Notes under the pieces: model-generated
What the model was told of the DNA's origin: nothing
The model's database searches: none
The model's input: only the letters and a program-made list of their open reading frames with translations
Part shown: one piece after another, positions 1 to 8,194 of the stretch
Position numbering within the stretch: position 1 is the first letter of the stretch
How the letters are laid out: each line of letters starts with the position of its first letter
Program-made: the position numbers and the translations under genes
Assembly (NCBI RefSeq): GCF_003057885.1
Contig: NZ_QAGK01000001.1
Coordinates: forward strand, 248,001-312,000
DNA: 64,000 nt
Direction of reading: 5' to 3'
Source of the DNA: Oceaniglobus ichthyenteri
Lineage (GTDB): Bacteria > Pseudomonadota > Alphaproteobacteria > Rhodobacterales > Rhodobacteraceae

Positions 1-416
1 CCGTAATTCAACGCAATCGTCAGATGCACCCGGTCATTGCCGCTGGTCAACAGCTCGATCTCGTCCATCAGTCTGCACAGTTTCGCGTCCAGTTTCACCC
101 GGTCGCCGATGAAACGCACCCGCACACCTTCGGCCAGCAAATCACGCGCTTCCGAGGCAATATAGCGGCGAAACAGTTTCATCAGGCCGGAAACCTCGGT
201 CTGGGTGCGTTTCCAGTTTTCAGTGCTGAAGGCAAAGATCGTCAGATATTTGACATCATGATCCGGGCAGGCGCGCACGATTTCCTTCACGCGCTTTGCG
301 CCCGCGTGGTGCCCGAACAGGCGGGGCTTGCCGCGCGATTGTGCCCATCGCCCGTTGCCATCCATGATGACTGCGACGTGATTGGGGCCATTTTTGATCG
401 TGGTCGTGCCGGTCAT
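1..416 (-). CDS. uppS: Isoprenyl (undecaprenyl) diphosphate synthase, 3' end cut off
   Basis: Cis-prenyltransferase that extends farnesyl diphosphate with isopentenyl diphosphate to the C55 carrier lipid used in peptidoglycan synthesis, at the inner face of the membrane. About 138 N-terminal codons are visible before the window edge. The family signature HVAVIMDGNGRWA lies at residues 13-25; Asp19 matches the magnesium-binding aspartate. FAFSTENWKR follows and is also typical. The ATG at 416 has AAAAGGAGAG just upstream. It is the third gene of a pyrH-frr-uppS order common in bacteria, 52 bases after frr. Further cell-envelope genes probably continue beyond the window. Confidence 0.95.
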   Translation of the reverse strand, partial: MTGTTTIKNGPNHVAVIMDGNGRWAQSRGKPRLFGHHAGAKRVKEIVRACPDHDVKYLTIFAFSTENWKRTQTEVSGLMKLFRRYIASEARDLLAEGVRVRFIGDRVKLDAKLCRLMDEIELLTSGNDRVHLTIALNY

Positions 417-468
417 GCGTGCCTCTCCTTTTGGGTGGCATCCTGAAAATCGCGGGGCGCAGAGCGGT

Positions 469-1035
469 TTAGACCTGCATGATCTCTTCTTGCTTGTTCG
501 CCAGTACCTTGTCGATATTCTCAATCGCGGCGTCGGTCAGGTCTTGCACTTCGGCACTCCAGACCTTGTGATCGTCTTCGGACATGCCGTTGGCCTTGGC
601 CTTTTTCAGTTGGTCCATGCCATCGCGGCGCACGTTGCGAATGGCGACGCGGGCATCTTCGGCCCTTTGGCCGGCAACCTTGGTCAACTGAATGCGCCGC
701 TCTTCGTTCAGCTCGGGGATCGGCAGACGGATGGTCATGCCGTCAATCACCGGGTTGATGCCCAGACCAGATTCGCGAATCGCCTTTTCGGTCTTGCCCA
801 TCAGGGTCTTGTCCCACACCGTGACGGTGACCATGCGGGGTTCGGGCACGTTGATCGTGCCCACCTGGTTGATCGGCGTCAGCTGTCCATAGGCGTCAAC
901 CATGATCGGTTCCACCATCGAGGCAGAGGCCCGCCCGGTGCGCAAAGATGCAAATTCGTGGCGCAAGGCCTCCATCGCGCCGTCCATCCGGCGCTTCAGA
1001 TCATTTACATCCAGTTCGAATTCTTCGTCAGCCAT
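469..1035 (-). CDS. frr: Ribosome recycling factor
   Basis: Releases the 50S subunit from mRNA and tRNA after termination, together with EF-G. The 188-residue product is close to the usual 185. It shows the characteristic [17 protein letters not shown] segment near residues 29-45 and the [15 protein letters not shown] segment typical of domain II, followed by the C-terminal helix of the three-helix bundle. It lies 55 bases downstream of pyrH and 52 bases upstream of uppS in the same orientation, so co-transcription is likely. Nothing unusual is seen. Confidence 0.97.
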   Translation of the reverse strand: MADEEFELDVNDLKRRMDGAMEALRHEFASLRTGRASASMVEPIMVDAYGQLTPINQVGTINVPEPRMVTVTVWDKTLMGKTEKAIRESGLGINPVIDGMTIRLPIPELNEERRIQLTKVAGQRAEDARVAIRNVRRDGMDQLKKAKANGMSEDDHKVWSAEVQDLTDAAIENIDKVLANKQEEIMQV

Positions 1036-1090
1036 AGGTCACCTTATACCGTAAGACGCGCTCAGCGCACCGCTTTTTGCGCTTATAGCG

Positions 1091-1828
1091 TTATCCATGC
1101 ACGATTGTATAGGTGCCTTGCCCCGCCAAAATACCCCGAAATCCGCCGGGTTCATCCAATGAGAACACAACGATGGGCAATTTATTGTCACGTGCCAGGG
1201 CAATCGCGCTGGCATCCATGACTTTCAGGTTCTTGCGCAACACCTCGTCATAACTCACCCGGTCGTAACGTTTCGCCTCGGGGTGTTTGACCGGGTCCAT
1301 GTCGTAAATCCCGTCTACCTTGGTGCCTTTGAAAATCGCCTCACAGGTCATTTCATTGGCGCGCAGGGTCGCCGCCGTGTCGGTGGTGAAATAGGGGTTG
1401 CCCGTGCCCGCAGCAAAGATCACGACGCGCTTTTTCTCAAGATGGCGCACGGCGCGGCGGCGGATATAGGGTTCGCAGACCTGATCCATCGGGATCGCGC
1501 TGATCACCCGGGTGTGAATGCCCAATTCTTCCAGCGCGCTTTGCATGGCAAGGGCGTTCATTACCGTCGCCAACATGCCCATATAATCGGCGGTTGTCCG
1601 CTCCATCCCTTGGGCGCTGCCTTGAAGCCCACGGAAAATGTTGCCCCCGCCGATCACCATGGCAATTTCAACGCCCAGATCATGGACCGATTTCACCTCT
1701 TGCGCGATCCGCTGTACCGTGGGCGGATGCAGGCCAAAGCCCAGATCACCCATCAGCGCCTCGCCGGAAATTTTTAACAACACACGTTTATAGGTCACCT
1801 TGTTGGTCTGTGTCTGAGCCTCGGTCAT
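1091..1828 (-). CDS. pyrH: Uridylate (UMP) kinase
   Basis: Cytoplasmic hexameric enzyme of the amino-acid kinase family that phosphorylates UMP to UDP. The 245-residue product opens with the LLKISGEAL phosphate-binding segment and contains [10 protein letters not shown], a landmark of bacterial UMP kinases, then [13 protein letters not shown] in the nucleotide and effector region. It is the first visible gene of the pyrH-frr-uppS run and diverges from miaA. The usual rpsB-tsf pair is not adjacent here. Confidence 0.97.
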   Translation of the reverse strand: MTEAQTQTNKVTYKRVLLKISGEALMGDLGFGLHPPTVQRIAQEVKSVHDLGVEIAMVIGGGNIFRGLQGSAQGMERTTADYMGMLATVMNALAMQSALEELGIHTRVISAIPMDQVCEPYIRRRAVRHLEKKRVVIFAAGTGNPYFTTDTAATLRANEMTCEAIFKGTKVDGIYDMDPVKHPEAKRYDRVSYDEVLRKNLKVMDASAIALARDNKLPIVVFSLDEPGGFRGILAGQGTYTIVHG

Positions 1829-1912
1829 CGGATTTGCCCCATTTTGTGCTGCTGTGATTGTGCTGGCCGCCTAAATGTCGCAAAAGCGGGCGGGTTTCAA
1901 CGGGGCATTGGC

Positions 1913-2812
1913 GTGGACGTTAACAGTATTATCGCGCAAGCCGGGCGTGACAGGCCGGTGTTGATTGCCGGACCGACAGCGTCGGGCAAATCGGCGCTGG
2001 CTTTGGCGATTGCCGAAACCGCAGGCGGCGTGATCATAAATGCCGATGCGTTACAGGTGTTTGCCAATTGGCAGGTGTTGACTGCGCGCCCCGATGCGGC
2101 GGATCTGGCCCGCGCGCCCCATGCCCTATACGGCCATGTGCCGGGCGATGCTGCCTATTCCACCGGCCATTGGTTGCGCGATGTGACCGGCCTTTTGCAT
2201 GGGTCGCGGCCGATTATCGTCGGTGGCACCGGGCTTAACTTTGCCGCGCTGACCGAAGGTTTGGCCGAAATTCCACCCACCCCTGCGGATGTGCGCCAAA
2301 CCGCCGATGCCATCATCGCGCAGCACGGCGCCTCGGCGCTGTTGGCCGATCTTGATCCCGCAACGCTGGCCCGGATCGACACCGCCAATCCCGCCCGCAT
2401 CCAACGCGCCTGGGAGGTATGGCGCACCACCGGCACCGGCCTGGCCACCTGGCAAGACTCAACGCCGCCGCCCCACCTGGCCCTTGCCGCCACCCTGCCC
2501 GTGGTGTTGGACGCGCCGCCCGAATGGCTGAGCCCGCGAATCGGCCGGCGTTTTGATCAGATGCTTGCCCAAGGCGCGCTGGACGAAGTGCGCGCCAATG
2601 CTGCCGATTGGGATGCCCGCCGCCCCTCGTCCCGCGCCATCGGCGCGCCGGAACTTCTGGCGCATCTCAGGGGTGAGATGACATTGGATCAGGCCCGCGA
2701 CGCCGCAATCATTGCCACCCGGCAATATGCAAAACGCCAGCGCACATGGTTTCGCAAGCGGATGAAAGACTGGCATCAGATTGCGGCAACCGAAATCGCA
2801 AAGCGGTCGTAA
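1913..2812 (+). CDS. miaA: tRNA dimethylallyltransferase
   Basis: Transfers a dimethylallyl group to N6 of A37 in tRNAs that read codons starting with U. The Walker A loop GPTASGKS is near residues 20-27, followed by NADALQVF (counterpart of the ADSMQVY substrate segment), and [11 protein letters not shown] and [10 protein letters not shown] later. The frame is open back to 1844, but that start would sit 15 bases from the divergent pyrH start and adds residues unlike the family, so I prefer the GTG at 1913, giving 299 residues. The start codon is the only uncertain point. Confidence 0.92.
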   Translation: MDVNSIIAQAGRDRPVLIAGPTASGKSALALAIAETAGGVIINADALQVFANWQVLTARPDAADLARAPHALYGHVPGDAAYSTGHWLRDVTGLLHGSRPIIVGGTGLNFAALTEGLAEIPPTPADVRQTADAIIAQHGASALLADLDPATLARIDTANPARIQRAWEVWRTTGTGLATWQDSTPPPHLALAATLPVVLDAPPEWLSPRIGRRFDQMLAQGALDEVRANAADWDARRPSSRAIGAPELLAHLRGEMTLDQARDAAIIATRQYAKRQRTWFRKRMKDWHQIAATEIAKRS

Positions 2813-2922
2813 TTCCGCCGAAACCGGAAACTATGTTTGACAAGGCGGGCGATTACCCTGACCTTTCTGTTTCGGGGGCCTGCCAGCGCCTGTGCATATT
2901 TCAAAGAATGGGTCTCTCTGCC

Positions 2923-3729
2923 ATGACCGTTGTTGAACCGTCACCATTGGGTTTTCGCCTTGTTCCGCTACAACGATTTGCCCAGGGCGGGCGTTGGCGC
3001 ACCGAAGCGATGCGCAGCTATTCCAGCCCGGTCTTGTATTGGTTCACCCGCGGCCAGGGCCGAATCACCATATCGGGAATCACCCGCGGTTATGGGCCCA
3101 ATAACGCCATTTTGCTGCCGGCGGGCACGATGCACGGGTTTGACATGATGGGTCAGGTTTCGGGCGTTGCGCTGTTTTTCCCCCGTGAACAGGGGTTTGA
3201 AATGCCGGCTGACCCGCTGCATGTGCGCCTGCGCGATGCACACTCGCAAAGTGAAATGGCGCAGCAGATTGAAAACATCCAACGTGAATTGGAACGCGGC
3301 GCCGAGACGATGGAACGGGCGCTGAACCATCACACCGGCCTGCTGACCGTCTGGCTGGAACGTCACGCCCCGGTTCATGACGACATATCGCCCCCCGCCG
3401 ACGCCCGCGCCGCCGACCGCCTGGTCGAGGCATTCACCGCGCTGCTTGAGCGGGATTTTCGCAAGGGTCAGGGTGTGGCCGATTATGCCGCCGCCCTTGG
3501 CGTGACGGCCACCCATCTGTCGCGCAGTTGCAAGGTGGCCAGTGGGCGCACGGCTTCGGCCCTGTTGCAAGACCGGGTGCATTACGAGGCGCGCAAATTG
3601 CTGCGCGACACCACCCTGCCGATCAAGGATGTCGCCGCCAACCTCGGCTTTCGATCAGCGGCCTATTTCACCCGCGCGTTTCAGCATCAGACCGGCAAAA
3701 CCCCGTCGGCATTTCGCAAGGCCGATTAA
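2923..3729 (+). CDS. AraC-family transcriptional regulator
   Basis: Putative DNA-binding regulator of 268 residues. The N-terminal half looks like a cupin-type effector domain (AILLPAGTMHGF). The C-terminal 90 residues carry the two helix-turn-helix motifs of AraC/XylS proteins: VADYAAALGVTATHLSRSCK, then IKDVAANLGFRSAAYFTRAF and the closing GKTPSAFRK. The ligand and targets cannot be told. ATG codons at 2908 and 2923 are both possible; neither has a strong ribosome binding site. It lies about 110 bases after miaA and converges with the GapR gene, so it may regulate a distant locus. Confidence 0.85.
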   Translation: MTVVEPSPLGFRLVPLQRFAQGGRWRTEAMRSYSSPVLYWFTRGQGRITISGITRGYGPNNAILLPAGTMHGFDMMGQVSGVALFFPREQGFEMPADPLHVRLRDAHSQSEMAQQIENIQRELERGAETMERALNHHTGLLTVWLERHAPVHDDISPPADARAADRLVEAFTALLERDFRKGQGVADYAAALGVTATHLSRSCKVASGRTASALLQDRVHYEARKLLRDTTLPIKDVAANLGFRSAAYFTRAFQHQTGKTPSAFRKAD

Positions 3730-3790
3730 AACCGCGCCGCCTGTACTTCACGCAGAGCCTTAACATTTCCGCACAACCAGTTGTTTTAAT

Positions 3791-3816
3791 GGCATTGTCT
3801 TACATCAGACAATGCC
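3791..3816. other. Perfect stem-loop between convergent genes
   Basis: A 10-bp perfect inverted repeat, GGCATTGTCT and AGACAATGCC, with a 6-base loop, sits between the end of the AraC-type gene and the end of the GapR gene. It can fold on either strand. There is no clean T-run after the stem in either direction, so it is either a weak bidirectional terminator or a 3'-end stabiliser. Confidence 0.5.
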
Positions 3817-3823
3817 AGAAAAC

Positions 3824-4096
3824 TCACATACCCAAGGCTTGCATATACATTTCCAGAACCGCTTCTTCCTCGGCGATATCATCCTTGTCGCGTTTGCGCA
3901 GGGCGATGATCTTACGCATCACCTTGGTATCGTATCCCCGGCCCTTGGCCTCGGCCATGACCTCTTTTTGCGCTTCGGCGATATCTTGTTTTTCCTGCTC
4001 CAACCGCTCAAACCGTTCGATGAACTGGCGCAACTCGTCGGCGGTTACACGGTAATTGCTATCGGCGGCGGTGGGTTCTGGGGGAAGATCGCTCAT
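3824..4096 (-). CDS. gapR: GapR-type DNA-binding protein (DUF2312)
   Basis: Small 90-residue protein of the DUF2312 family. The characterised member, Caulobacter GapR, is a nucleoid-associated protein that binds AT-rich overtwisted DNA ahead of polymerases and replication forks. The match is seen in RLEQEKQDIAEAQKEV, then EAKGRGYDTKVMRKIIALRK and the acidic EEEAVLEMYMQALG tail. It is nearly all helix, rich in Lys, Arg and Glu. The ATG at 4096 is chosen because the family segment starts soon after; longer forms upstream look non-coding. The symbol is assigned by family, not by proven function. Confidence 0.85.
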   Translation of the reverse strand: MSDLPPEPTAADSNYRVTADELRQFIERFERLEQEKQDIAEAQKEVMAEAKGRGYDTKVMRKIIALRKRDKDDIAEEEAVLEMYMQALGM

Positions 4097-4219
4097 GTTG
4101 GCCTCATTTGAATGTTGATTTTTTTCCATGGGTAGCTTTTGCGCGCAGCCACCGCAAGGGTTTGCGCCGCTTGTGCAGATCGTATAGGCAGCGCGCACCA
4201 GATCACAGCAGAGGGTGCC

Positions 4220-4435
4220 ATGGATATCGTAATTTGGACGGGCGCCGCCCTGTCGGTGGTCGGATTGATCGGATTGATATATTGCATCATCTCGGGCGTG
4301 CGCGTGCGCCGCGCCGGATTGGAGGATGCGGCCCTGCGCGCGGCTTTGCAACGGCTGGTCACGGTCAACATGGCCGCGTTGCTATTGTCTGTTTTGGGTC
4401 TGATGTTGGTGATTGTCGGCATTTTTCTGGGCTAG
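4220..4435 (+). CDS. Small two-helix membrane protein of unknown function
   Basis: A 71-residue protein with two predicted membrane helices (residues about 4-26 and 48-70) joined by a basic loop, SGVRVRRAGLEDAALRAALQ. The ATG at 4220 follows GAGGG at a suitable distance and starts directly at the first helix, while an in-frame extension to 4139 gives a Cys-rich stretch with no membrane signal. Its stop TAG overlaps the stop of the convergent FadJ-like gene in a shared CTAG. I do not recognise a named family; a role in the inner membrane is inference only. Confidence 0.7.
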   Translation: MDIVIWTGAALSVVGLIGLIYCIISGVRVRRAGLEDAALRAALQRLVTVNMAALLLSVLGLMLVIVGIFLG

Positions 4436-6456
4436 GAAACGCGCTCTGAAAGGGGTGTGCCGTTTTTGATACAATCGTCGAAAAGCGGTGAGATAGGCGT
4501 GCCCGCACCTGCCAGCGCCAGATCCTGTTCCACCCGCACAAGGCCGCGCAGATCCGCCGCCATCATCGGGCCACCACGCCAACGCGGAAACCCCAGACGA
4601 TGAACCGCCGCCACATCCACATCACCGGCCCGGCCAATCAGACCGGAATCGAGCATATGTGCCCCCGCATTCGCCAGAGCCGCAGCACAGACATGGGCAA
4701 TATCGCGGCGGGCGACGCCCGACGCCCGGGGCGCGCCTGCCTCGGCCAACGCCGCCATCAGGGCGCGGGTATCTTCAGTTTCGCCGATCGGTGTGTCATC
4801 TGACCACTGCAAAAGCCCGGCCCCCGCGCGCCGTCCGGTCAACCCGCAATCAACCAAAGCATCCAGCAGCCCAAGTTCGTCCGCGCCTGTACCATGCACC
4901 GCCTTGCGATGGGCCAATACCCGATCCAGCCCACGCATATCCAGCGTCGCACAAGGTGGGTGGCGAAATCCGTAATCCATGAGGGCGGCATCGATATCCT
5001 CGGCGCTAAGCCCTGCGATCAACAAGGTTTCGATCGTGCGCTCGAACACTTCGCTCAGATGATGCACAAGGCGGCCCGGCTGATCGGCGCCACGCACCAC
5101 CTGCCGCTGCAATCGGCGCACCAGGGCGAGGGCCGTGGCAACCGTATCGGGGCGCGCACCCGGCGCGGGGCAAAGTTCGGCCAACGGCCCGACATGGGCC
5201 GCGCCGGGAATATGCAAGCCAACCATGTCGTCCAAACGCGCGCCATCGCCGGCCAGATCGATGGGCGCAACCGTATCCCCCGATGCGATCAGCAAAGCGC
5301 CCGGGCGCGCCAACAAGGTGATCGCCGCCCACAGTTCCTGACGCAATGTTAGATCGTCAACTGCCGCCTCCCACACCACATCGACACTGTTCAGGTCGTC
5401 GAAACTGGCCTCGGGTTGCACGCGCAACAGGCGGGCGTCGCGCTGCTCGGCCGTCAGAGAACCGCGATCAACCGCATCGTCATACAATGATAATAGCCGT
5501 TCCAGAACAATCGCTTGCCCCGCTGTTTCCAGCTCTATCAGCAACACCTCAAGCCCGGCATTCAGACACGACAGGGCCAATTCACCCGCCCGCGCCGTGC
5601 CGCCCAAAATCGCCACACGGCTGATTGGCTGGGCGCGCCCGCCCCCCGCCTCGGGCAAGGCCCAGGCGGCGGATTCGGCCCCGGCCAAATGGCGCAACGC
5701 CCGGCTGGCGGGACTGGCGGCGCAATCGTCATAGGCTGCCTTTTCCATCGCAAGCCCCGACTCCATCGGCAACAACATCGCCGCCTCGACACAGGCCACA
5801 ATCCGTTCGGCCACGTCAAGCGGAGAGCCCGCCGACGCAGTTCGCGCGCGGGCAACGGCGGCCATGAATGTGTTTGGGTCACTCAAACCGTCGCGGCGTT
5901 GCGATGTCGGACGCGGATCGGCGACAGATTTTGCCATCTCAAGGGCCGCAACCAACGGATCATCGGTAAAAGGCGCGTCCAGAAAACCCGGAAACGGCGC
6001 CCGTTCCGCGCCGTTCATCAACAAGGACAGGGCCGGTGCGGCGCCGCACAATCGTGGCAAACGTTGGGTCGCGCCCCCACGCGGCGGCAGGCCCAGACGG
6101 ATACCCGGCGCACCGATTCGCGTGTCGCGCCCACCAACCCGAAAATGGCAGGCCAGCGCCAGATCCAATCCATCCCCCAACACTGCCCCTTGCAGCGCCA
6201 CGATCACGGGTTTGGGGCAGTCTTGAATCTGGCGACACAGGGTCATCATGCCGGGTGCATCGCTGTTGTGGTCGGCTCCGGTGCAAAAATCCCCCCCGTC
6301 GCCTGTCAAAATCAAGGCCCGCACAGCATCATTTTTGATCGCGTCCGTCACGGCCGCAGCCAGCGCGGCGCGCAGTGATCCGGTCATGGCATTTGACGGG
6401 GGGTTGGCAAAATGGATCACCGCCACATCGCCGTGCAGATTGGTTTCTAAATCCAT
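4432..6456 (-). CDS. FadJ-like fused crotonase/3-hydroxyacyl-CoA dehydrogenase, active sites degenerate
   Basis: A 674-residue fusion with a crotonase half (about 1-190) and a hydroxyacyl-CoA dehydrogenase half (about 285-670), as in the FadB/FadJ alpha subunits of fatty-acid oxidation. The crotonase half keeps the fold, but GAPGIRLG replaces the family GQPEILLG and ALSLLMNG replaces AMEMVLTG, so both catalytic glutamates are missing. The dehydrogenase half has GGTARAGE in place of GxGxxG, ASGDT for ASNTS, GLHIPGAA for GLHFFNPV and GRLVHHL for GFIVNRL; only the His and the later LAEL Glu remain. ATG 6456 is preferred over GTG 6483. No thiolase lies beside it. Chemistry is doubtful; acyl-CoA binding is possible. 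Confidence 0.8.
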   Translation of the reverse strand: MDLETNLHGDVAVIHFANPPSNAMTGSLRAALAAAVTDAIKNDAVRALILTGDGGDFCTGADHNSDAPGMMTLCRQIQDCPKPVIVALQGAVLGDGLDLALACHFRVGGRDTRIGAPGIRLGLPPRGGATQRLPRLCGAAPALSLLMNGAERAPFPGFLDAPFTDDPLVAALEMAKSVADPRPTSQRRDGLSDPNTFMAAVARARTASAGSPLDVAERIVACVEAAMLLPMESGLAMEKAAYDDCAASPASRALRHLAGAESAAWALPEAGGGRAQPISRVAILGGTARAGELALSCLNAGLEVLLIELETAGQAIVLERLLSLYDDAVDRGSLTAEQRDARLLRVQPEASFDDLNSVDVVWEAAVDDLTLRQELWAAITLLARPGALLIASGDTVAPIDLAGDGARLDDMVGLHIPGAAHVGPLAELCPAPGARPDTVATALALVRRLQRQVVRGADQPGRLVHHLSEVFERTIETLLIAGLSAEDIDAALMDYGFRHPPCATLDMRGLDRVLAHRKAVHGTGADELGLLDALVDCGLTGRRAGAGLLQWSDDTPIGETEDTRALMAALAEAGAPRASGVARRDIAHVCAAALANAGAHMLDSGLIGRAGDVDVAAVHRLGFPRWRGGPMMAADLRGLVRVEQDLALAGAGTPISPLFDDCIKNGTPLSERVS

Positions 6457-6742
6457 GCCCTCGCCCCTTTGCCCGTTTGCCACGCTGTCTTACCGTATAT
6501 ATTCACGATTGGCGCGGCAAATTTGCACGCCTTTTCAGGCCGCTACGATACCGGCCCGCGCCGCCACCCCATTGGCGGCAAGAATGGCAACCAATCGGAA
6601 AGAATAAAAGGCCAGAACGACCGCCCCTTTGTGGGCCAGGGCCAGAAAACGCCTTTTTTGTCGCGGCAGCCTTGCGTATATGTTGCGCGCAGATTGTGCA
6701 GACTGCAGGGCGCGAACGCTATCTGAATTTAAAGGGACCGAC

Positions 6743-7165
6743 ATGCAAATCAATGCTTTGACCGAAGACTATGCCGTTGGCGCACAAATCCAGCCCGGCG
6801 ATGTGCCCGCGTTGAAAGAGGCCGGATACACCGCTGTCATCTGTAATCGCCCCGATGAAGAGGTCGCCGAACACGAAGCAAGCGCGGCAATCAAGGCAGC
6901 AGCCGAGGCGGCAGGCCTGACATTTCATTTCAACCCGGTGACAAACGGCGCGATGACCCACGAAAACGTAAACATCCAAGGCACAACCGTTGCAAACGCC
7001 ACCGGGCCGGTCTTTGCCTATTGCCGGTCAGGGACACGGTCGGCCATTGTCTGGGCATTCAGCCAAGCGGGAAAACAGCCAGCCGACACTTTGATCACTG
7101 CAGCGGCACGTGGCGGGTATGATCTTTCGGGGTTACGCGGCCAATTGCAGGGCGCGCAGACCTAG
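6743..7165 (+). CDS. TIGR01244/DUF442-family phosphatase-like protein
   Basis: A 140-residue protein resembling the Blh/DUF442 family, which has a dual-specificity-phosphatase or rhodanese-like fold; members are linked to sulfide metabolism or to fusions with metallo-beta-lactamase domains. The signature loop CRSGTRSA (C-x5-R) is near residue 94, and AVICNRPDEEVAEHE is typical of the N-terminal part. AAAGGGA precedes the ATG at 6743. It is a single-domain form with no fused hydrolase and no sulfur genes next to it. The stop codon overlaps that of the convergent FliM-like gene in CTAG. Substrate unknown. Confidence 0.8.
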   Translation: MQINALTEDYAVGAQIQPGDVPALKEAGYTAVICNRPDEEVAEHEASAAIKAAAEAAGLTFHFNPVTNGAMTHENVNIQGTTVANATGPVFAYCRSGTRSAIVWAFSQAGKQPADTLITAAARGGYDLSGLRGQLQGAQT

Positions 7166-8112
7166 AGTTTTTGCCCAAAGGCCGGTTTGCCCGTCATCAG
7201 CGCGCCAACCCCCGGCGTGGCGGCGGGCAGAACGCCGACTGGTGGCGCCTCGGGGATGTTATCCAACATCACCGCCTTGTTGCCATTGCTTTGGCCCAAT
7301 CGCCCCTGAGCCAGGATTGATCCTGTGCAACTGATCAATGCGATCTGCGTCAGCGATCTGGCCGGGATCGTCAGCAGATCGCCCACTTTCCATTCTGTCA
7401 CCTGCTCAATCGGAAGATGCAGTCGGGTCAGCACCGCCGACAACTGCGCCTCGGCGCCCATCAGATTGCTTTCGATCCGGGCGTTCCATTCGTGATCGGG
7501 CACATCCACCGGATCAACCTTGGGCAAGGCGGCAGGCAGGATCAGGCGCAACCGCCCACGCCGATCCCCGCCACCAAAGCTGAGCGTGATTTCCGTCATG
7601 ATATGGGATTCATCGGGCAATGCCATCATCACCGACCGCCCATCCGACAGCGGCGTGGCAAACCGCATTCCAAAACAGGTTTCAGCCCCCTCCAGCCCGC
7701 TTGCATGGCCTTCAAACAGGGTCAGCGCGCGATCGAGTGGATCGGCGATCATCGCACCGTCGGTCGGGGTCGGATCCCGGGCGAGCGACGGGCGCAGCAG
7801 AACACGGCCCATGGTTTGTGCTTCGATCAAGGCGGCCAGCAATTGAACATCCAACAGCGCGACACCAAAACCATGGGCGCTTTCCAACAGCACGCCAAGA
7901 TCGCCGGCACCCATCTGATCGGGCATCTCCGACGGCGCAATCGCCGTGGTTTCATGACCATCCATGGTCAGGACAAGCCCCGCCGCCTCGGAAAATCCAT
8001 GCACGATCGACAGCCGCCAGGCCCGCGCCAGGGTCATCGCCTGAACGTTTGCGGGGGTTCGCACCGCCCTGAGTTTGCGCCGCAATGCGGATTGGGTCGC
8101 GCCCATGCTCAT
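7162..8112 (-). CDS. FliM/FliN-like (SpoA-domain) flagellar switch protein
   Basis: A 316-residue protein whose C-terminal part (about 210-285) matches the SpoA domain of FliM/FliN: SAVLTRLHLPIEQVTEWKVGD, then LLTIPARSLTQIALISCTG. The middle resembles the FliM CheC-like core weakly. In flagellated bacteria such proteins form the C-ring that sets rotation direction. No other flagellar gene is in the window, so this is an orphan copy, as seen elsewhere in Rhodobacteraceae. The N-terminus starts MSMGATQSALRRKL; the second Met is also possible. It could serve the main motor or be a specialised paralogue. Confidence 0.75.
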   Translation of the reverse strand: MSMGATQSALRRKLRAVRTPANVQAMTLARAWRLSIVHGFSEAAGLVLTMDGHETTAIAPSEMPDQMGAGDLGVLLESAHGFGVALLDVQLLAALIEAQTMGRVLLRPSLARDPTPTDGAMIADPLDRALTLFEGHASGLEGAETCFGMRFATPLSDGRSVMMALPDESHIMTEITLSFGGGDRRGRLRLILPAALPKVDPVDVPDHEWNARIESNLMGAEAQLSAVLTRLHLPIEQVTEWKVGDLLTIPARSLTQIALISCTGSILAQGRLGQSNGNKAVMLDNIPEAPPVGVLPAATPGVGALMTGKPAFGQKL

Positions 8113-8194
8113 GAATGCTGACCTTCTGTCTCCAAGTTCAGTCTTTTTTGGATCAGCAAGGTTACCAAATCATGAATACATCAGAAAAAAGTGT

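Noticed and set aside
1844-1912. Upstream extension of miaA starting at ATG 1844
   Set aside because: It would start 15 bases from the divergent pyrH start, lacks a ribosome binding site and adds Cys-rich residues not seen in the family.
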